The notes below the pieces were generated by a model. That model saw only the letters and a list, made by a program, of their open reading frames with translations, was not told the DNA's origin and searched no databases. 64,000 bases of DNA from Prillingera fragicola. Lineage: Eukaryota; Basidiomycota; Tremellomycetes; Trichosporonales; Trichosporonaceae. The position numbers and the translations under genes are program-made. The stretch is from positions 1 through 64,000 of the forward strand of contig BEDY01000009.1 in assembly GCA_002335605.1 (NCBI GenBank). Direction: 5' to 3'. Positions 55,177 to 64,000 of the stretch are shown in pieces; positions within the stretch are counted from its first letter, which is position 1; every line of letters starts with the position of its first letter.

Positions 55177-57319
55177 TTACAACTTTGCGACACGCTTGAC
55201 GAGCACCTGCGAGTCGGGGTAGGGGTCGAACGTGAGGGTGTTGACGGGGTTGTTGCGGGCCTTTTCAAACATGTCCTCGTAGACCTTGCCGTCAAACTTG
55301 CCGAGACTCGAGTTGAGCTGGTAGTCTGAGAATCCCCAGGCGTCGACGAGACGGATCGCGTTGGGGCGCACGGCGTCGAGCAGCTGCGAGATCGACTTTG
55401 TGCGGACGAGCGTAATCTGCTGGGTCGTGCATGCTGCCGAGGTGAAGAACTCTGCGGCGTGGGTCTCGAGAGTGTGGAGCGAGTAGAGGCGGAAGAGGTC
55501 GCCGAGGGCTGCGGCGGCGGGCTCGCCGACCTTGGACGCGAGCGAGGGGTCCGAGATGGCGTCGTAAAAGTTGCGCACGACGAGGTACTGCGAGTGGGCG
55601 GTCGAGAGACGCCAGAAGTGAACGAGGAGCGAGTTCCACGACTGCTTCTGGTCGTCGCGGAGACGAAGAGCCTCCATCGTGAGGAAGGCGGTGCGCCAGC
55701 CAAAGGCAGCGACAATGTCGGCGTCCTTGTTGAGAATGTCAAAGGCGGCGCCAGTGTCGGCACGCGAAAGGTAAAAGTTGAGGAGGCGGCTGGTCTCGTT
55801 GTCCGGAGCAGTGCCGGCCTTGACGGCACGCGCAGTCTTGAGCAGGTAGCGCGCGACCTGCTGGGTGAGCATGTAGTTGTCGCCCTCCCAGGTGGCGGTC
55901 GGGAGGTAGTCGGCGTAGTGGGGGCCGACGCCCGAGTAGGACGAGTAGCCGTGGCCACCGCACGCGCGGCGACAGGCCTCGAGTCCGTCGACGGCCATGG
56001 TCGAGCCAAGGGCCTTGAGACCGCACGAGGTCGCGTGCAGGTCGGCGAGCTGGTCGGCTCCGGGGTTGAGCTCCTCGGGGCCGGCGCTGCGGCTCTGGCC
56101 ACCGCCCGCAGCGAGGTTCTTCTTCATCGCAGCCTGGTTGGCCTCGTACATCTGCATCATGCCGCGGCCGGTAAAGTGGAGGGCGTACGCGGCCGCGAGC
56201 AGGGGGAGGAGACGGACCTGGACCATCTTGTAGTTGAGCACGGCAGTCTCACCGGGGACACCGGCGTCGGCGGCGTCGCGGTCCTGGAACTGGCGGCGCA
56301 CGGCGCAGTAACGGATAGCAATGGTGGTGCCGACGGCAAGCGAGGCGCCAGAGTCGAGGACAATCGTGGAACGGACCCAGGTCAAGGTGCCGTAAATGAG
56401 GGTAGGAGCACCCACGCGCTTGTACGAGCCGTTCGAAGGGTCGACGGCGTTGTAGCGGGCGAGCATGTTCTGGTGGGGGATCTTGTAGTTGTTGAACAGC
56501 ATGAAACCATTGTCCATCGAGCTGTTGCGTCAGCCACTGCGTCCGTGCACGGGCAGTCACCCTCAGGACTCACTTGTAACCAAACTTGGGTCCGATGTCA
56601 CCAACGTAAATGTTCTCAAGAGGCTCGTGGGTCTTGAGGTCGCGGATCTGGGCAATGAATGGGTGGGGGCCGTAGTTTTTGCCGTTGACAAAGAGCTGAG
56701 CCATGACGATCGCGTGGTTGGCGACACGACCAAGCGAGCCGATCCACCACTTGGACGCCGTGAGGTGGGGCGAGTTGAGAACAAAGGTCTGGTCCTTGGG
56801 GTCCCAGGTAGCAGTGGTCTCGAGACCGCGGACGTTTGAGCCGTGACCCAGCTCGGTCTGGGCGTAGCATCCGATAATCTTGTTGGCCTCGGCGGGCTCG
56901 AGGAACAGCTTGTGCTGCTGCTCGGTACCCTGCTCGCGCAGAGTCTTGAGGAACATCGAGTCGTGCAATCCGTAGACGTTGGGCTCGCCAGCAAGCTTGG
57001 CGGCAGTGTGGTACTGCTTCTCGGTCCAGTTGTGCTGCTGGCGCATGCGCTTGAGCTGCTTGCCACGGGCGAGCGAGCGCTGGATCTTCTCGACGCGGCC
57101 CATTGAGAGGAGCTCGGTCTTGTCGAAGATGGCCTCGGCCTCGAGCAGCTTGCTGAGGTGGCGGTTCTGGTCGAGGACCTCCTTGGTGTGCATGAGCTCT
57201 GAGAGACGGTTCACGTCAATGTTGGACTCGGCGCGCTCCACCGCGAGCAGGTCGGGGCCGGCGGGGGCCGACGGCACGAGGCGCTGGACCCAGGCGGGGG
57301 CGGGGTTGCTGCTGGGCAT
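55177..57319 (-). CDS. POX1: Peroxisomal acyl-CoA oxidase
   Basis: Exons 57319-56574 and 56521-55177 around a 52-nt intron give 696 aa, the usual length. Motifs in order: GCYAQTELGHGSNVRGLET (FAD/substrate region), KWWIGSLGRVANHAIVMAQL, DNGFMLFNNYKIPH formed at the splice, RRACGGHGYS with the flavin-pocket Gly cluster, and the catalytic-type EGDNYMLTQQVARYL with the base Glu. The C-terminus VAKL ends -AKL, a PTS1. It carries out the first step of peroxisomal beta-oxidation, acyl-CoA plus O2 to enoyl-CoA plus H2O2. The acyl-CoA ligase at 47294 with the same tail could feed it. Confidence 0.96.
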
Positions 57320-58716
57320 GGTGGATAGTGTAGTTTAAAAGGGGTAGGCAGAGATGGGCGCTTGGCCAAGAGACATGTGAGAACTCGCAGCGAGAGCTCG
57401 TCGTGTGCCCAATATATGGGGACCAATTTGCATGCTGCTCCCAAAGAAACGGGTATGCCATGCCCACTAGCCGAACAGCGCATCTATCCGGGCAAACCCG
57501 AGCCACCACCCCACGGCCGCGCATACCGACCCTGGCGGGCATGCATACGGCCGGCCGACCTGGACCTTGCTGCTGCTGCTGCATCTCCGCGTTCGTCGAC
57601 TCGGCGCCAAGTGGGCTCCGCACGCTGCAGCAGCATACAAACGGAGAGACGATCAGCACTCATTCTCGGCGCTCGGGGACAGTGCGGATCGCCCCGCATC
57701 GCTCATGTCCGGCTTCCCGCTCGCACTATCAGATATCTCGTCCACGGCGACAGCTGCCAAACTGCGCTCACTGCATGTTCGTTCAGTGACGTGGGAGGCA
57801 GCATATGCACACCACACTTGCTCGTGCAGTGTTGGCATATCCAGGTCGTCGGCCCCTCATTAGCATGACCGCCTGTCAGTCCGGTAGGCTTCCTCTCTTC
57901 TTATTGTCTTGCTGTTCGCACCGGGTATCATCTGCAAAGACGCGCAAGCATCGCCGACATCCATTCCCGTTAGCGCTGCAGCAAAGGAAGGAGACTGCTC
58001 CGTTCTCTGCGGGCCGGAAAAAGCTCGGCCAAAGGGATGACCACTACCCGGCCCCCAACAAAGTGCTCAACCTCCACTCTTGCTGGCCACTTGGCAAGCA
58101 ACACAATCATTGATCAACAGCGAACAGCGAACAGAAGAGCAAAACAAAGCCGGCGGCGCGTGCACTGTCTAATCTGATGTGTTCGGCCGATCTGCTCAAT
58201 ACCGTATCTATCACATGGGGCTGGCGCTATGACTAGAAAGATGCGGCGTTCGGTAGTGTTGATACCGGGGACAAGCCGGATCGTCTATCTATCGTGGTCG
58301 TGCTTGGCTTGAGACTGGACGGGGTAGCGAGGACCGCAGCGCCGGTGCGTCGGCGGCTGGGGAGTGTTGGTGTTTGAGCTGATCGTGACGTGGACGCCGG
58401 CCGGGGATGGCTCGGCCCCGCGCGCAGCTGGGAGTGCACTAACCTCGACTGCGATATCCAGACATCTTAGTGCACGCGACGTTTCAAGACTAGTCAGTAC
58501 AGTATCTCTCTGATATCAGTCTGCATACCTCACAGCTCGTATCTATCCCTGACTGTTGCTGTATCAAGTCCGACGGCGATCATTTCAACGAACACACTCG
58601 GCGTCACGCCCAACCCGAACGCCGCCAATACCGACGGCGGCCCGTCCTCGGTCTCTCTCCGTAGTGTGGTCACGCTGCATCTTTTAATCTATGTACAACC
58701 CTTTGCTCTACAGCCT
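57320..58716. other. 1.4-kb intergenic region
   Basis: The promoter of the acyl-CoA oxidase on the left and terminator of the nitroreductase-family gene on the right. A short CTG repeat (57566-57578) is present. No gene or RNA is recognised. Confidence 0.4.
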
Positions 58717-59581
58717 CTACTTGAGAACCTTGAGGCGGTCCTCGATCGGCATAAACTCCTTGGGGCCGACCTCGCCCGTCGGCTCGCCAAAGGGGATGAC
58801 GGCCGAAAAGGTCCAGTCCTTGGGCACGCCGAGGACCTTGTCCATGGCCTCGCCGGTGCCGGGGATGAACTGGGGGAAGTGCTGGAGGTTGGCGCCGTGT
58901 CCTTCGGCCTCGAGCGCGGTCCAGACCGAGAACTGGAGGATACCCTGCGCGTTCTTCGCCCAGGTGGGGAACGTCTCGGCCATGCCGGGCATCTTGGCGA
59001 TCCACTCGTTGAGCGCCGAGCTGTCGTCGTAGAAGACGACCGAGCCGTAGCCGCCAGCGTACGCAGAGTCCCACTTGGCCTTGGCCAAGGCCTCGTGCTC
59101 GGCTGTGGGGTGTTAGTTGTTTGGCCCGCGTTTGAAATAGTGGCGTCGTGGCGTCCAGGCCCGAGAAGCATACAGCCGGCTGTGGGCGAGTGTCAAAGGA
59201 GGAGGTGGGTGTTGACCACACTCCTTTGGATCTCTTCCCACGACATCCACGCCCGGTCTACGTCGTCGACGCCAGCAGCAGCGACAACAACAGCCTCCCT
59301 CCCTATCCCCTCCCAGTTGTGGTCAAGGCCAAAACTCACCATTCTTCGTAGCCTTGACGTTCTCAGCCCACATGGCGTCCCAGAGCTCCTTGTGCTTGTT
59401 GCCGAGAACAAGGACAGCACGGGTGATCTGCATGTTGAAAGGGGTGGGGCAGTTCTTGATGCAGTCGGCGACGAGCTTGGATCGCGTCGTCGGAGAGGGT
59501 GCTCGAGGCCTTGATGGCGTAGTGGGAGCGGCGCGCGCGGACGGCGGCGAGGAAGGGAGCGGCAGAGGTGCGGGCGGCCAT
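58717..59581 (-). pseudogene. Nitroreductase-family (Frm2/Hbn1-like) gene with an apparent frameshift
   Basis: Exon 1 is 59581-59340 and exon 2 59102-58717, separated by a 237-nt intron; together about 209 aa, as in the Frm2/Hbn1 flavoprotein group. The start MAARTSAAPF leads into RARRSHYAIK and STLSDDAI, then the frame must shift by one (or two bases are missing) near 59477-59483 to read KLVADCIKNCPTPFN and KHKELWDAMWAENV. Exon 1 has length 3n+2 while exon 2 requires 3n+1, confirming the mismatch. The downstream half (SVVFYDD, MAETFP, HFPQFIPG, GEPTGEVGPKE) is intact. The family uses FMN and NAD(P)H and in yeast affects fatty-acid and redox responses. The break may be a sequence error or real inactivation. 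A TATATAA element lies about 80 bases upstream. Confidence 0.75.
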
Positions 59582-60456
59582 TTTGTCTAATGTTTTGGAG
59601 TGGTTGTGGATGAGAAGAGGAGAGGATGATGAAGAGATAAAACGACGGGGAAGAGTATATGTTATATAAAAAAAGAATAGAGTGTCTACGCGGAGGAGTA
59701 ACTTTGACGTCACAGGGTGATCGACAGCGGCAGGGGATCCCACGTGGAGGGGCGCAGAGTGGGTGGTGCCTGGCTACGATGCTTAGCAAATCGTTCCCCT
59801 CGGCCATGGCAATGCCCAGCCTGCTGTTGTCCGCCGGTGAATTGCTATAGGACGACCAGCAGTGACAAGATCCGAGGGCAATGGGGGTTGCTTTTGATAG
59901 TCGGGGCATAAGGGACGAGCAATGAGAGCGATGATTCATGCGTGTAGGGCAGGGGCCTTCGGAGATTGATCTTGGCAACGTTGCCCCGAAGATGGCTCTT
60001 TCTCTTGGCAGGCTTGCAATGTCTAGCCAGCTCCTTGACGTTGTTGTAGTAGGAAAACCGCTCCAGCCCTGCACGGCTAGAGAGCTCAGTTGGACGTAAC
60101 ATGTGGCACGACACCGCCACAGTGCAGTCAAACAGCTTCAGCTTCTATTCGGCACGGCGCATATCGTCGCACATGGTAACACGAGCGGGCAGATTCTTCT
60201 CCTCTCGTTTGCGTCTCTGAGGTCGTGCTTCGCTGCAGGAAGCGTTACCTCTGCCCATACGTAGACAGTAGATGAAGAGATGCTGCTGATTACACCGGAT
60301 TCATTAGGACACCAGATGAAAATACTCCCGTTAATCAAAGTCATTACATAGATAAGCCACTGCAGTGTATTGACGTCACTACTGGACTCTCACGACCACT
60401 CTACCTATCATTCACCTACTCTCTCCAAACTCAAGCTCTTGTACACACCCAGCAAC
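59582..60456. promoter_or_regulatory. Divergent promoter of the nitroreductase-family gene and small membrane protein
   Basis: About 875 bases. A minus-strand TATATAA at 59662-59668 sits 80 bases ahead of the nitroreductase-family start. No other gene is recognised. Confidence 0.45.
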
Positions 60457-60836
60457 ATGTCAGAGAAGGCTTCCCGACCCCTCAACCTCATGGAAATCAC
60501 CGGTCTCTGCCTCGCAGCCGCCACGGGCCTCACATCCGGCACGATCCTCGCAAACCGCCGTCTCAACGCCGCCCCACCGCCAAGCGGCCCGAACGCTGCC
60601 CGGGCAACCCGCGCGCGTCTAGCCAGCACGAGGATCAACACGGGCTTGACGGCGGCCATGAACGCTGTCCTCATTGTGGGACTCGCCGGCGCGTGGCTCT
60701 CCATGGGCACCGAGGCGAGGGCGGATCCCATGACCTGGTGGAGGAATAAGCAGGGCAGCGAGAGGAAGAAGTTGAGCGAGGATGACAACGGTGCGTCCTT
60801 GTGGTGTGCGCAAGGTTGCTAACGCGTGCAGCATGA
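60457..60836 (+). CDS. Small two-pass membrane protein, unknown
   Basis: Exon 1 (60457-60790) and a 5-base second exon (60832-60836) separated by a 41-nt intron with a GCTAAC branch site give 112 aa ending in Asp-Asn-Ala. Two hydrophobic segments, about residues 10-28 and 63-80, flank a basic loop containing RATRARLASTR. The C-terminal quarter is charged. No family is recognised; size and topology resemble small mitochondrial or ER assembly proteins. It converges with another small membrane protein only 56 bases away. Confidence 0.6.
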
Positions 60837-60892
60837 GTTGTCCATGTTGTCAGAAGTACCAAAGCCCGTACCGCGAGCCATGCATCACAGTG

Positions 60893-61393
60893 TCACTCAT
60901 CCGGGAACTCTCTAATCTCACCTCGTCCCGTCGGATCCTCCCCCGTGAGCAAGTACACGGCCCTCCTCTGCTCCTCCTCCTTCCCCTCCTCCCTGCCCTG
61001 CCCAACTCCAGGCGGCCCCCTCACCCCCGACTCCCGCCCAGCCATACCCCCAAACGCAGCAGCACAGAGCCCCACCCCAGCGCCGGCAAACATCAAACTG
61101 GTCCGCCGGCTAAGAGGCGGCTCGGACGTCATATGAAGCGCCGGCGAGTAAACCCTGTGGCGGCGGAGGAACATGATCGCAGGCCGTTCCAAGGCGGCGA
61201 GGAGAGCTAGAGCGCCAAAGGCTAGGAGCACGGGTGTTTTGTCCCATGTCCCGCGGGGTGGTGGGACAGGAGAGGTGGCGGCGGAGGGTGAGGGTTCTTT
61301 TGCAGTGTCCGTGGCGAACGGATCGAGCAGGGTCGTGTCCGAGGGCTCTGGGGCGTTGAGATCGGTGGTCCAGGTGGTGCCCGCTGTGCCCAT
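60893..61393 (-). CDS. Small two-pass membrane protein, unknown
   Basis: Intronless, 166 aa. A Thr/Pro/Ser-rich acidic N-terminus of about 50 residues precedes two hydrophobic segments (about 54-72 and 98-118) separated by a basic loop with RRHRVYSPALHM. The C-terminus is charged. No domain is recognised. The start is immediately preceded by a clean upstream region, and codon use is like the neighbours. Its layout mirrors the plus-strand small membrane protein facing it. Confidence 0.6.
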   Translation of the reverse strand: MGTAGTTWTTDLNAPEPSDTTLLDPFATDTAKEPSPSAATSPVPPPRGTWDKTPVLLAFGALALLAALERPAIMFLRRHRVYSPALHMTSEPPLSRRTSLMFAGAGVGLCAAAFGGMAGRESGVRGPPGVGQGREEGKEEEQRRAVYLLTGEDPTGRGEIREFPDE

Positions 61394-64000
61394 TGTGAGG
61401 TGGTTTGGTTCAGTGTAGTGGTCAGTTTAAACGCATGGCCGCGGTACGTCAGTGTATTTGCCAGCGACGGCGTTGCGTGTTGTGAACCACGCCGAGCGTC
61501 GAGTGCCGCGCGTCACTTTCGGCAGCGGCACGGCGTAGGCACCATCGGTGGAGGGACGAATTAATTGATTTTAATGTTTATTTTGAAGTCCGTTTCGTCC
61601 AATGTCCAGTGCCCTTGATGAATGCATATAGTAATGTGACATGTCCTTGGGAGTTCTGCAGATTCTGTAGCGGATTTTGCAGCTGCAATTGATGCCCAGT
61701 TGGCTAAGATTTGGAAGGGAATGGGGGCTGTTTAACGGTGAATGCACATCGGTGGCAACGACCTGCTAGTTCTGGTGAATTGCTTTTGCCTTGCAATAAC
61801 AGCAGAAGCTTCAATTGTAGTGCTTGTACCCGAGAACATAAAGGTACCATGCATTGCAACCGCTTACGTGAAAGGTAAGCCATCTCCGGACCGCTTAGGT
61901 GCTTTGTATGGCGGCACAACGATCACATGGGTCGGCATGGTCCAAACAGCTGCACCCCTGCAGCGCACGTCCACACGACCATCACGAGCAGATGTCGCGA
62001 TTCCAGAACCGTCACGCGCTTAGCATGTGACCGATCACTACTAAACTGGGCACTGCAAAGCCGAGACACAACTTGGCAATGCAAAACCGAGACGCACATG
62101 CAAGAAAGTGTGACCGTGTCGTTACGACAGACTCCCTCATGCCGACGGAGAAGCGGACATAGGTGCCTCGCCCGGCTCTGCGGGCAGTAACGTAACGGAA
62201 ATACGCGCACCGAGACATGACCACTTGCGCAGACATGGTCGTAGCCCAGGCGATCACAGACATGGACTCTCCTTGTGGACGCTCCTTGAGCGCCCATCCC
62301 CCACATGCACGTCTTGTGCGCCCGCCAAGCGTGTCCACGCAAGCAGCGATAGCTGACCCCCGCACTCCACCTACGCTCGCATGATCGCCGAAATTGCGTC
62401 AACACACAGAGTACCATACAGGCGAGAGGGGTGACAGCGCCACGCGCACATCTGCTTGGCTTGGCATCGCGCCCTCCGTTGGAGCAGTTGCGGCGCCACC
62501 GTATGCGAGCCGGTCAACAGTGCGGTTTTCGGTGTTGCGGAGGTGGGTTCGCCCGATGCCGGGTTTGATGGGACCGAAGAGGGTATGTATTGTTCTGCTT
62601 TGCGTTGGAAGTACAGTGTGCAGCACGCTGCTGCGGCTCGTTCCGTTTCCGAGTGGCGGGCGGGAGTAGCCTTTCTTGTTCCGACGGACGGTCAGTCCAA
62701 GCGAGAAAGTGTCAGCCCATATGACACCAACGCCTGCGGTGGCGTTGCCTGTGGTGCGCAGGCGTTCATACCCGCAGGCCCACGCGGTTAGAGAACACTG
62801 AGATAAGCCGAGAGGACTGTGCGTTGAGCTGCGGATCGATAGGCTCTCCAGTGCTACGCTGGTATTCGTGTCGACGATGGCCGAACACTGACGGTGGATT
62901 CTCGGCGTCTCGCGATTGCGCACCGCACAACCGGCAGCCTAAACGCACATTGATCGCAACACCGACGACGGCGATGAGAGCTGAGATCAGCCAATCGTCG
63001 CCACCGCATCGTTACATCGCTGGGCTCTGGCGCGGCCAGTTCCGACGGGGGATGGGGTGACTGCCGTTGTAATAGATCCACCTGTGCGATCGCGCTGCTC
63101 GTGAGCCTGTCTGTGCTCGAACGCAGGAACCAGAAACGCGGAACTACGGGTCATGTGCGCCTTTGTGCCGCAGTCGATGCGCCGAAAGTGACAACTGATG
63201 CTGCGCCGAACGGAGGCTGTCGGCGCGGACCTGACCGGGTTGCCCCACAAACGTTAATGTGCGATCACTCCGAGGATCATTCATTACAAACAGAATTCTA
63301 ATCAAGATTAGAGTTTTGTGATTTTTAATCAGCCTCCGCTAATCGCAATTTGTAATGACCGGCCTCTCCGGCTACTCTGTACCTAATCCATGGCTGACGA
63401 GATGATGCCAATGTACATATCCAGGTCCCAGATCCCCAACAGGATCCTTGACACGCCTCTCATGCCCGACGCAGGGCAGAGCATGCACGTAAGCCCAGGA
63501 AACCAGCAGGCTGGCTCGGCTACAAGCTGGAACTTCCAGGTGGGCAGGAGTGTTCCTCAGGACGCAATCAGGACTTGCGTCGCTCTTCTCCGGCGGCTCC
63601 CATCGGCCACTTGCCAGCCGCAGGTGTTCGCAGTGTTCCCAGATCCCAGACCAGCTGTTCTCTTCCATCCCTTCTTGTCCCTGCGACAACCTCCACCATC
63701 CCGGCCCTGGTGCCTTCAGCCCCTCAATCTGGCCACAATGCCAAGACATTCACGACATGTTAAGTTCGGAGGTTGAGGGCAAGGCATGCATGCCACTTGC
63801 CCGCCCCTTGCCGAATTCACGATGCCGCTCGCTGCCATTCGACTGGAGTCACTGACCGGCAGGGCGGGCGGCGCGACTCGTTTACCGGTTAGTGCAGGCT
63901 AGGTGGACCACCACATCTGTTGCTCCGGGCGGCAATGATCAATGAACATAAAGAGCCCCGCAGCGGGGCCACCAGCGTTTCCCCACACCCTCTCAACCCC
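61394..64000. other. 2.6-kb gene-free right end of the window
   Basis: No recognisable gene. The longest frames (about 100-175 aa) have no domains. Local features are an AT-rich patch at about 61558-61595, an AT-rich block with inverted repeats at 63281-63358, and a GCCCCGC-A-GCGGGGC hairpin at 63955-63969. Part of a gene or a decayed element may continue past 64000. Confidence 0.5.
63281..63358. repeat. AT-rich block bounded by a 10-base inverted repeat
   Basis: TCATTACAAA at 63281-63290 is matched by its inverse TTTGTAATGA at 63349-63358. Between them CTAATC-AA-GATTAG (63298-63311) forms a second perfect palindrome. The block is much richer in AT than its surroundings and could be a small terminal-inverted-repeat remnant or a structured terminator. 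Confidence 0.55.

Noticed and set aside
55459..56637. 392-aa plus-strand frame opposite the acyl-CoA oxidase
   Set aside because: Antisense shadow of a well-defined enzyme.
63390..63776. 128-aa plus-strand frame near the right edge
   Set aside because: No domain, Pro-rich end, and an equally long frame on the other strand; not enough to call a gene.

Overview
The window reads as chromosomal DNA from a GC-rich, intron-rich fungus. Most genes carry very short introns (34-55 nt) with GT-AG ends and CTAAC/CTGAC-like branch sites, codon use is strongly C/G-ending, and the gene set is fungal. A Stealth-domain protein like the Cryptococcus xylosylphosphotransferase, a siderophore MFS transporter and a DUF4211 protein point to a basidiomycete, most likely a tremellomycete yeast (Cryptococcus/Trichosporonales side). 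This placement is inference from gene content and intron style, not from a marker gene. I see no tRNA, rRNA, CRISPR array or intact transposon.

Layout. 0.9-2.6 kb: a membrane-anchored glycosyltransferase-like protein behind a G-rich GGGCGAG-repeat region and CT-rich leader. 3.4-14.4 kb: aldehyde dehydrogenase, an amino-acid/GABA/choline-type permease divergent from a phytanoyl-CoA-dioxygenase-family enzyme, a Zn2Cys6 regulator, and a secreted, probably GPI-anchored, intradiol ring-cleavage dioxygenase. 14.5-24 kb: a glycine-rich-domain (GRDP-like) protein with a Cys-Gly tail, a SnoaL-like protein, an M17 leucine aminopeptidase with two in-frame starts, a PaxU/TMEM53-like hydrolase and a siderophore-type transporter. 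25-30 kb: a degenerate kinase-like protein and a 2.5-kb gene-free stretch with degenerate tandem repeats and an uninterrupted 56-C tract.

30-43.5 kb: the Stealth phosphotransferase-like gene, then a 2OG-Fe(II) oxygenase, allantoate-type MFS transporter, glutathione S-transferase, arylamine N-acetyltransferase, second MFS transporter and amidase. The last six look like a nitrogen-scavenging or xenobiotic-handling neighbourhood. 43.5-61.4 kb: an SLC25-like membrane protein, an AIF/FSP1-like oxidoreductase, an acyl-CoA synthetase and an acyl-CoA oxidase (both ending -AKL, a peroxisomal signal), an M20 peptidase, a DUF4211 nuclear-type protein, a nitroreductase-family gene with an apparent frameshift, and two small convergent membrane proteins. 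The right 2.6 kb has no recognisable gene.

Exon structures were worked out by hand from splice signals and reading-frame continuity and are not supported by transcripts. The most unusual items are the frameshifted nitroreductase, the Asp-less kinase-like protein with repeats upstream, the poly-C tract, the GC-AG intron, the surface-directed dioxygenase and the oxygenase/GST/NAT/amidase neighbourhood.
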